Positions 6,274-11,546 of a stretch of DNA of 27,613 bases are shown here, in pieces. The notes under the pieces were generated by a model, which saw only the letters and a program-made list of their open reading frames with translations, was not told the DNA's origin and ran no database searches. The stretch comes from DATMNI01 sp035570275 (GTDB lineage Bacteria; Acidobacteriota; Terriglobia; Bryobacterales; Bryobacteraceae), in NCBI GenBank assembly GCA_035570275.1, contig DATMNI010000314.1, forward strand, positions 1-27,613, given 5' to 3'. The position numbers and the translations under genes are program-made. Position 1 is the first letter of the stretch, and every line of letters starts with the position of its first letter.

Positions 6274-7611
6274 TTGCACCTGGACGACACCATTGTTGCC
6301 ATTTCCACCCCGCCCGGCCGTGGCGGCTTGGGTGTGGTGCGCCTGTCGGGCGGCGACTCTCGAACCATCGCCGCAGCATTTCTGTCCGCCGTGGAGTGGC
6401 GGGCGTGGCAGGCCCGGACGGCAGACCTGCTCGACCGCAGCGGCCACGTCATCGATCGCGTAGTCGTCACTTTCTTCGAAGCCCCGCGCTCTTACACCGC
6501 CGAAGACGTGGTGGAGATTTGCTGCCACGGTTCGCCGGTGGTTCTGCGCCATGCCGTGGAGCGCGCGTTGGAAGCCGGCGCCCGCCTGGGGGAGCCCGGC
6601 GAATTCACGCTGCGCGCCTTCCTGCACGGCCGATTGGACCTGCCGCAGGCCGAGGCGGTGCGCGACCTCATCGAAGCCAACACGCTTTACCAGGCCCGCG
6701 TGGCCGCGCAGCAGGTCTCGGGCTCGGTTTCGCGCCGCATCGCGCCGCTCAAGGAGCAACTGCTGGAATTGATCGCACTGCTGGAAGCCGGCATCGATTT
6801 CGCGGAGGACGATGTAAGCGTGGCGCCGGCCGCCGAGATCCTGCGCCGCCTGGCGCCGGTTCTGGAGGGCGTGTTCCACCTGGCCGCCAGCTTTCAATAC
6901 GGCGGCCTGGTGCGGCAGGGGCTGACTCTGGCGATTGTTGGCCGCCCCAACGTGGGCAAGAGCAGCCTGTTCAACCGCCTGTTGGAACAGGACCGCGCCA
7001 TCGTCACCGACATCCCCGGCACCACTCGCGACCTGGTCTCGGAGACGGCCTCCATCGGCGGCATCCCGGTGAAGTTGTACGATACCGCGGGCGTTCGCGA
7101 ATCCACGGAACTGGTGGAATCGCTGGGAATCGAGCGCACCTACCAGGCCATGGCCGATGCCGATTTGACGCTGGTGGTGGTGGATATCTCGCAGCCGCCG
7201 ACCGCCGGGGACGAAGCATTGATCGCCCGCGCCCAGGCGTCGCGCCACCTGATCGTGGGCAACAAATGCGATTTGCCTGGTGGCACAGGCATTCTTGCCT
7301 GTATTTCCGTTTCCGCCCTCACGGGCGCCGGCATCCCGCAACTCCGCGAGGCCATCCTCAATGCCGTCGCGCCCGAAGGCGCTTTCGAGCAGGAAACCGG
7401 CTTCATCACCAGCCTGCGCCATGAGCGGTTACTGAGCGAATCCGCCGCCGCGTTGGAGAAGGCTCGCGCCGCGGTGGAGTCCGGTATCCCGCACGAGATG
7501 CTGTTGCTGGATCTCTACGGCGCGCTGCGGCCCATCGACGCCATTACCGGGGCGACCACGGCGGACGATATTCTTAACCGGATCTTTTCGACGTTTTGTA
7601 TCGGGAAATAA
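6274..7611 (+). CDS. mnmE: tRNA modification GTPase MnmE (TrmE)
   Basis: A 445-residue MnmE. The N-terminal tetrahydrofolate-binding domain begins with LDDTIVAISTPPGRGGLGVV and RLSGGD. The helical domain encloses a Ras-like G domain with G1 GRPNVGKSS (223-231), the G2 TT of IPGTTRD, G3 DTAG and G4 NKCD. The C-terminus ends in the obligatory CIGK motif whose Cys is needed for modification. With MnmG it installs the 5-carboxymethylaminomethyl group on wobble U34 of certain tRNAs. The start is probably TTG 6274; the bases just before it resemble a dispersed repeat, so the original start region may have been altered. After NKCDLP there is a short extra segment GGTGILAC encoded by a palindromic sequence (7285-7302), which looks like a repeat tolerated inside the G domain. 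Confidence 0.95.
   Translation: MHLDDTIVAISTPPGRGGLGVVRLSGGDSRTIAAAFLSAVEWRAWQARTADLLDRSGHVIDRVVVTFFEAPRSYTAEDVVEICCHGSPVVLRHAVERALEAGARLGEPGEFTLRAFLHGRLDLPQAEAVRDLIEANTLYQARVAAQQVSGSVSRRIAPLKEQLLELIALLEAGIDFAEDDVSVAPAAEILRRLAPVLEGVFHLAASFQYGGLVRQGLTLAIVGRPNVGKSSLFNRLLEQDRAIVTDIPGTTRDLVSETASIGGIPVKLYDTAGVRESTELVESLGIERTYQAMADADLTLVVVDISQPPTAGDEALIARAQASRHLIVGNKCDLPGGTGILACISVSALTGAGIPQLREAILNAVAPEGAFEQETGFITSLRHERLLSESAAALEKARAAVESGIPHEMLLLDLYGALRPIDAITGATTADDILNRIFSTFCIGK
7285..7302. repeat. Palindromic repeat unit inside mnmE
   Basis: ACAGGCA-TTCT-TGCCTGT, a 7-bp stem with a 4-base loop, in frame in mnmE between the NKCD motif and the SALTG motif. Its coding product (GTGILAC) interrupts a normally short loop of the G domain. 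The bases just upstream of mnmE (6257-6271, GGGAGGCCTGTGCCAC region) have a related look. This is consistent with a dispersed palindromic repeat family, though copies elsewhere in the genome cannot be checked here. Confidence 0.5.
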
Positions 7612-7661
7612 GAATAAGGCGAAAGGACGATGACGGGTTGAAAGTGCAGGTCCGCCTGAAA

Positions 7662-7740
7662 TAGCTCGGAAGCGCTACTCGGAAGCCCACGGCCTTCAGA
7701 GAGCTTCCGAGTAAGGGGGGAGCCTGGAAAACTGGGCTCC
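7662..7740 (+). ncRNA. Structured intergenic RNA or leader of unknown type
   Basis: The gap between mnmE and the Ro60-associated RNA array (7612-7860) has no gene but strong secondary structure. TACTCGGAAGC (7676-7686) and GCTTCCGAGTA (7703-7713) form a perfect 11-bp stem with a 16-base loop. GGAGCC and GGCTCC (7719-7740) form a second hairpin. CTCGGAAGC is also repeated directly at 7664. There is no U-run that would make either a standard terminator. It does not match the Y-like units downstream, nor 6S, tmRNA, SRP or RNase P RNA as far as I can judge. It may be a processing signal, an attenuator of mnmE read-through or a further ncRNA. Confidence 0.35.
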
Positions 7741-7849
7741 GCAATGCCTTGATGCGCGCGCCAGCGATGTGCGGAAGGATGCGCCGATGCGCGGAGATCG
7801 CGGCAAACCGGCCCGAAAGACATACCCTCGTAAATCTTCCTGTTGGTGT

Positions 7850-7855
7850 TATCCT
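7850..7855 (+). promoter_or_regulatory. Possible -10 box before the RNA array
   Basis: TATCCT lies 7 bases before the first base of the outer helix of RNA unit 1 (7863), the position expected for a -10 element if that RNA starts with its helix. No good -35 hexamer is visible at the usual spacing, so this is weak. Confidence 0.3.
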
Positions 7856-7862
7856 ATGCTTT

Positions 7863-7952
7863 CGGGCACGGTGAAAGAGTTCGGATACTTCTTATGCAAA
7901 AAGACTCGGGGGTGAAAGTCCCCTGGCTTCCGGGTTTGGCTGTTCCTGCCTG
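7863..7952 (+). ncRNA. Y RNA-like unit 1 of Ro60-linked array
   Basis: The outer helix is CGGGCA (7863-7868) with TGCCTG (7947-7952), one G-U pair. Next comes a bulged C7869, then GG (7870-7871) paired with CC (7945-7946). The head TGAAAGAGTT leads into CGGA (7882-7885), which can pair with TCCG (7929-7932) and encloses the conserved TACTTCT and a variable domain. That domain here is a hairpin GGGG-TGAAAGT-CCCC (7909-7923). The tail TGTTCC precedes the 3' strand. The same plan is repeated in three following units with compensatory base changes. A helix with a single bulged C is the Ro60-binding feature of Y RNAs, and the adjacent gene encodes Ro60. Confidence 0.75.
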
Positions 7953-7959
7953 TTGATTT

Positions 7960-8041
7960 TGGCCGCGGTGAAAGTAGCCGGATACTTCTCTTGACAAGAA
8001 GGGCCGCAAGGCTCACTTCCGGTTGCGCATGTTCCCGGCCA
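7960..8041 (+). ncRNA. Y RNA-like unit 2 of Ro60-linked array
   Basis: The outer helix is TGGCCG (7960-7965) with CGGCCA (8036-8041), a perfect helix of a different sequence from unit 1. The same bulged C (7966) and GG/CC step (7967-7968 with 8034-8035) follow. The second helix is CCGGA (7978-7982) with TCCGG (8018-8022). The conserved TACTTCT follows the 5' strand and TGTTCC (8030-8035) precedes the outer 3' strand. The insert is a hairpin GGGCC-GCAA-GGCTC with a GNRA loop (about 8001-8015). It is the shortest unit, at 82 nt, and has no tRNA-like sequence. Seven bases of linker separate it from unit 1. Confidence 0.75.
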
Positions 8042-8049
8042 TCCAGTTT

Positions 8050-8144
8050 TCGGGCGCGGTGAAGTGTATCGGCTACTTCTGGTAGAGCATCGAAAGGTGC
8101 TGCGGTTCGATCCCGCTGCGCCGTACGCGAGTGTTCCCGCCCGA
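8050..8144 (+). ncRNA. Y RNA-like unit 3, with tRNA-derived insert
   Basis: The outer helix is TCGGGCG (8050-8056) with CGCCCGA (8138-8144). Then come bulged C8057 and GG/CC (8058-8059 with 8136-8137). The second helix is CGGC (8070-8073) with GCCG (8120-8123). After the conserved CTACTTCT comes GGTAGAGC, like the 3' half of a tRNA D-arm, and a 5-bp hairpin GCATC-GAAA-GGTGC in the place of the anticodon arm. A T-arm-like hairpin GCGG-TTCGATC-CCGC follows with the canonical 7-base T loop. Elements are in normal tRNA order (D, middle hairpin, T), unlike unit 4. There is no free acceptor or CCA end, so it is not a functional tRNA. Confidence 0.75.
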
Positions 8145-8150
8145 TTCAGT

Positions 8151-8290
8151 TCAGGCACGGTGAAGATTTCGGATACTTCTATATACGCTGCGGGTCGCTG
8201 GTTCGAGTCCAGCCGCTTTCCTTCGGGGGAGCGTAGCTCAGTTGGTAGAGCTGCAGCCTGAAAACGCCGGAGTCGTTTGTTCCTGCCTGA
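8151..8290 (+). ncRNA. Y RNA-like unit 4 with permuted tRNA mimic (YrlA-like)
   Basis: The outer helix is TCAGGCA (8151-8157) with TGCCTGA (8284-8290). Then come bulged C8158 and GG/CC (8159-8160 with 8282-8283), head TGAAGATTTCGGATACTTCT and tail TGTTCC (8278-8283). The insert is a complete tRNA body in permuted order: anticodon-stem 3' strand GCTGC (8187-8191), 5-base variable loop, T-arm GCTGG-TTCGAGT-CCAGC (8197-8213), acceptor 3' strand (8214-8221), UUCG loop, acceptor 5' strand (8226-8233), UA, D-arm GCTC-AGTTGGTA-GAGC (8236-8251), T, and anticodon-stem 5' strand GCAGC (8253-8257). YrlA Y RNAs are known tRNA mimics without a free CCA end; this matches that description. The unit ends 9 bases before the Ro60 start codon. 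Confidence 0.85.
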
Positions 8291-8299
8291 TTCAATTCC

Positions 8300-9706
8300 A
8301 TGAAACTCAACACCGCCGCAAGCAGCGCCACGCCGATTGAAACCCAGGAAGGAGGCCGCGCCACCCGAACCGATCCCATCCACGAACTGAAACGCGCTGT
8401 CCTGACTTGCCTGTTATGGGAGTCGAATTTCTACGACAAAGGCTCCGATGTCGCAGCCCGGATCGCCTCCCTGGTTCCCCAGGTGAAGCCGGAGCAGGTG
8501 GCCGCCCTGGCCCGCGAAGCCCGCGACCGGATGAACCTGCGCCACGTACCGCTGTTCCTGGTCAGCGAGCTGTCCAAGGTGAAGGGCGCGGGTACGCTGG
8601 TGGCCGAAACGCTGGCGCATGTGATCCAGCGGGCCGACGAGTTGTCGGAATTCCTGGCGATCTATTGGAAGCACGGCTCACGCTCCGGCAAGCCGGGGAA
8701 GCATCCGCTGTCGGCTGGAATCAAGCGCGGCCTGGCGCAGGCGTTCTGCAAGTTCGACCGGTACAAATTATCCAAGTGGAATCGCGCTAGCAAAATCAAG
8801 TTGCGCGACGCAATGTTTCTCGTGAGCCCTAAGCCGAAAGACGAAGAGCAGGCAGCCCTCTGGAAGCAACTCGCCGACGGCACGCTGGAATCGCCTCCTA
8901 CCTGGGAAGTGCTCCTGTCGGCGGGCCGCGACAAAAAAGCCACCTTCGAGCAGTTGATGCGCGACGGCCAGCTAGGCGGCATGGCATTGCTGAAAAACCT
9001 GCGCGGCATGCTCGAAGCCAACGTGGACGAATCCCTGATTCGTGAACGCCTGGCGCAAGGGGCCGCCCGTGCTTTCCCTTACCGCTTCGTGGTCGCCGCC
9101 AAATTCGCGCCGCGCATCGAGGACGCCATCGAAGGCGCGATGTTCAAAGCCATCGAGGGCCTGGAGGCGCTACCGGGCTCGACCGGCCTGCTGATCGACG
9201 TGTCCGGTTCGATGGACTACAGGCTGAACACGCGCGGCGAATCGCGCACGGTGTTCCAGCCGGGCAAAGTCGCCGCCAAGGAACAGACTTCGCGCATCGA
9301 CGTGGCCGCCGGGCTCGCCATCCTGCTGCGCGAGAAATCGGCCGGCGTGCTGATCGCGACATTCTCCAACTCCGTGGTGGAGATTCCGCCCCGCCGCGGC
9401 TTCGCCCTGCGCGATTCCATCCAGCAGAGCCAACCGCACGGCGCGACTATGCTCCGGGCCTCCCTGGAAGAGTTGAAGGCCCATTTCGCATGGAAGGACA
9501 TCGAGCGGCTGATTGTGATCACTGACGAGCAATCGCAAGACGGCATCAGCGACGCGTGGGCGCCCAAATCCTACGTCATCAACGTGGCGCCTAACCAGAA
9601 CGGCGTATCGTACCGGAATGGATGGCGGCATATAGATGGATGGAGCGAACATTGCATCGAGTATATTCGTGAGTATGAAGCCCTCGAAGAAGCGCCCGCG
9701 CTGTGA
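8300..9706 (+). CDS. rsr: Ro60/Rsr family TROVE-vWA RNA-binding protein
   Basis: A 468-residue bacterial Ro60 orthologue. The TROVE domain (about residues 20-290) is helical HEAT-like repeats that form the RNA-binding ring, with DPIHELKRAVLTCLLWESNF and the segment LRHVPLFLVSELSKVK. The vWA-like domain (about 295-455) has an intact MIDAS: DVSGS at 300-304, Thr383 in GATML and Asp409 in ITDEQS. Ro60 binds Y RNAs and the ends of misfolded or structured RNAs. In Deinococcus it works with PNPase in RNA degradation and stress survival. Here four Y RNA-like units lie immediately upstream on the same strand. No Shine-Dalgarno is visible before the ATG; the 3' strand of the unit 4 helix sits there instead, so translation may depend on that RNA. 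No rtcB or pnp lies nearby. Confidence 0.95.
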   Translation: MKLNTAASSATPIETQEGGRATRTDPIHELKRAVLTCLLWESNFYDKGSDVAARIASLVPQVKPEQVAALAREARDRMNLRHVPLFLVSELSKVKGAGTLVAETLAHVIQRADELSEFLAIYWKHGSRSGKPGKHPLSAGIKRGLAQAFCKFDRYKLSKWNRASKIKLRDAMFLVSPKPKDEEQAALWKQLADGTLESPPTWEVLLSAGRDKKATFEQLMRDGQLGGMALLKNLRGMLEANVDESLIRERLAQGAARAFPYRFVVAAKFAPRIEDAIEGAMFKAIEGLEALPGSTGLLIDVSGSMDYRLNTRGESRTVFQPGKVAAKEQTSRIDVAAGLAILLREKSAGVLIATFSNSVVEIPPRRGFALRDSIQQSQPHGATMLRASLEELKAHFAWKDIERLIVITDEQSQDGISDAWAPKSYVINVAPNQNGVSYRNGWRHIDGWSEHCIEYIREYEALEEAPAL

Positions 9707-9763
9707 GCCGCGGCACCTGACCGCCGCACCGTGTGCGAGGGGTTGCGGACAGGCACACCACAC

Positions 9764-9857
9764 TTTTTCGGCCACCGTGGCCCGGAATTTTCAGGACGTT
9801 TTGTTGAAAACAAGAAGGTTATCGGTCGATTTTTCAGGCCACGTTGGCCCGGATTCC
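9764..9857. repeat. Two direct copies of a palindromic repeat between convergent genes
   Basis: TTTTTCGGCCACCGTGGCCC at 9764 and the similar TTTTTCAGGCCACGTTGGCC at 9830 are imperfect direct repeats about 66 bases apart, each followed by CGGA. Each contains its own inverted repeat (GGCCAC-C-GTGGCC; GGCCA-CGT-TGGCC). They lie between the converging Ro60 and permease genes. There is no U-run after the hairpins on either strand, so a terminator role is uncertain. Confidence 0.5.
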
Positions 9858-9905
9858 GCTATCCGCCCAGGTTCGCAAGATCCCGCGGCCGTTTAAACAC
9901 CCCGA

Positions 9906-11285
9906 TCAGAGGCGCTTTCCCACCCGGTAGACCAACACGCCGGCCAGGTTGCTAATCACCACCACCGCGCAGATTTTCCCGGCGAAGGCGGCCCGGCTGA
10001 CCACATCCACAATCGGATACACCGAAATTGCGAGCGCCACCAGGCTCGACAGCAGCCCGCCTCCGGCCGCCACTTTGAGCCAGCCCGGCAGGCGCGCACG
10101 CAGCACCGCACTCCCAAAGAGCGGCAGCGCGAACAGCGCCACATAGGCGATGGCATAATGCACAATGGACGCCATCGTGAGCAGTTGTGACGATTCCTGC
10201 TCCCCCACGCCCAGCAGGCTGAGAAGAATCATCCCCATCACCATCGCGGACACGAACAGAATCGAATTCACCGGCGTCCGCCGCCGCGGGTGGAGTTCGG
10301 TGAACCAGCGGGGCACCACATGGTCCCAACCCGCGGTCATCGGCAGCCGGGTCAACCCGGTGAAGATCAGGCTGGCGCTGGCAATGGCGCGCGCCACCAG
10401 CAGGCTGATGCCCAGCGGCGCGGCCCATGCCGCTCCACCGTTTCTGCCGAACGCCACCCGAAAGGTCTGCGGGATGGGGCCGATCACGTTGATCGGCTGG
10501 TTGCCCAGGAAAGTAAGCACGGTGCTGGTGCCCAGAATGAACATCAGCGCGATCACCGGCGCCGAAAGGATCACCGATTGCCCGATGGTCCGCGCGGCGC
10601 TACGGCATTCGCCGGCCAGGATGGCGACGTACTCAAACCCGCTCAGCGCGCCCACCGTCATCTGGCCGAATACCGCCAGGCCGAACCAGTCCAACTTCGG
10701 CCACTGCCAGGGAATGGCTTCGAATTTCGTCAGGCTGCCGCGCCACAGCGCCCATAATGGCAGCGCCAGCAGAATCGCGTAGGCCGTGAGGATCATGACG
10801 CTGCCGGCGTTGTGCAGCCATTTGCCGATATCCAGGCCGCGCATTGCCACCCAGGTGATCCCGGCCATCACGGCGCCGGTCAGCGCCAGGGTCGCCAGCT
10901 TGCTGGAAGGCAGCCAGCCCAGCGAAGGGAACATGTACGAAATATCGGTGGGCACCACGAAGATGATCGCGCCCACCACGACTACCGCATAAACCCAGAG
11001 ATTCCAAGCGATCAGGAAGCCGGCCATCTCGCCGAAGCCTTCCTTGGCCCATTGATACAGCCCGCCTTCGAGCGGCATCAACCGGTTGAGATAGATCACC
11101 ACCGCCGCCAGCGGCAGGTAGAACAGCGCCATCGCCACCAGCCAGAACACCACGTGCGCGCGCCCCAGTTTCGCCGCCACCCCGACCCAGGAAGAGCCCA
11201 CGACGCACAGCACCTGCGCCAGGACGAGGTCCCGGAGCCCGAGTTCTTTGCGAAGACTGGTTTCTTCGTTGGCGGTGGAGTGCAT
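9906..11285 (-). CDS. APC superfamily amino acid/polyamine permease
   Basis: About 459 residues from the ATG at 11285, with roughly 12 hydrophobic segments. It shows the APC features: helix-break region VLCVVGSSWVGVAAKLGRAH in TM1, PLEGGLYQWAKEGFGEMAGF between TM2 and TM3, and SGFEYVAILAGECRSAARTI in TM6. It should be an inner-membrane secondary transporter for amino acids or related amines; the substrate cannot be told from sequence. A longer frame continues upstream of 11285 but is Pro-rich and not protein-like, so the ATG giving MHSTANEETSLRKELGLRDL is preferred. It converges on the Ro60 gene. The 11286-11546 gap holds no gene I can support. Confidence 0.9.
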   Translation of the reverse strand: MHSTANEETSLRKELGLRDLVLAQVLCVVGSSWVGVAAKLGRAHVVFWLVAMALFYLPLAAVVIYLNRLMPLEGGLYQWAKEGFGEMAGFLIAWNLWVYAVVVVGAIIFVVPTDISYMFPSLGWLPSSKLATLALTGAVMAGITWVAMRGLDIGKWLHNAGSVMILTAYAILLALPLWALWRGSLTKFEAIPWQWPKLDWFGLAVFGQMTVGALSGFEYVAILAGECRSAARTIGQSVILSAPVIALMFILGTSTVLTFLGNQPINVIGPIPQTFRVAFGRNGGAAWAAPLGISLLVARAIASASLIFTGLTRLPMTAGWDHVVPRWFTELHPRRRTPVNSILFVSAMVMGMILLSLLGVGEQESSQLLTMASIVHYAIAYVALFALPLFGSAVLRARLPGWLKVAAGGGLLSSLVALAISVYPIVDVVSRAAFAGKICAVVVISNLAGVLVYRVGKRL

Positions 11286-11546
11286 GGGCGGTCCATCAAT
11301 GATGGCACAGGGCGGGGGCCCGGGTGTCGGTTTTGGCGGTCGGGGTTCCCTTCGTGCCATCGCCGTTCGGCCTCGATGAGCCCGTGCGCAAGCTCTACGG
11401 CTACTGGCACGTGACCCTGCCGGGGTCGAAGCGCGGTATTCGCTGCAATAGCATGTTCGGCGGCAACACCGGCGTGCGCCCTCCCCAGCCCGGACGAACT
11501 CTGGAAAGGTCCTACTGGGGAATCCGCAATCCGGCAGGGGAACACA

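Noticed and set aside
6220..7422. 400-codon open frame on the minus strand and a 385-codon shifted plus frame over mnmE
   Set aside because: Both overlap mnmE, whose GTPase motifs and CIGK ending are intact; the alternative frames have non-protein composition.
8214..8290. An ordinary tRNA gene (D-arm, TGAAAAC anticodon-like loop)
   Set aside because: The 5' acceptor strand pairs with a strand that comes before it through a UUCG loop, the T-arm lies upstream, and there is no 3' acceptor strand or CCA after the D-arm. It is a permuted mimic within unit 4.
7863..8290. CRISPR-like array
   Set aside because: The repeated parts are 20-30 bases but are split into a head and a tail that pair with each other. 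Their helix sequences vary with compensation, spacers have tRNA and hairpin structure, and no cas genes are present.
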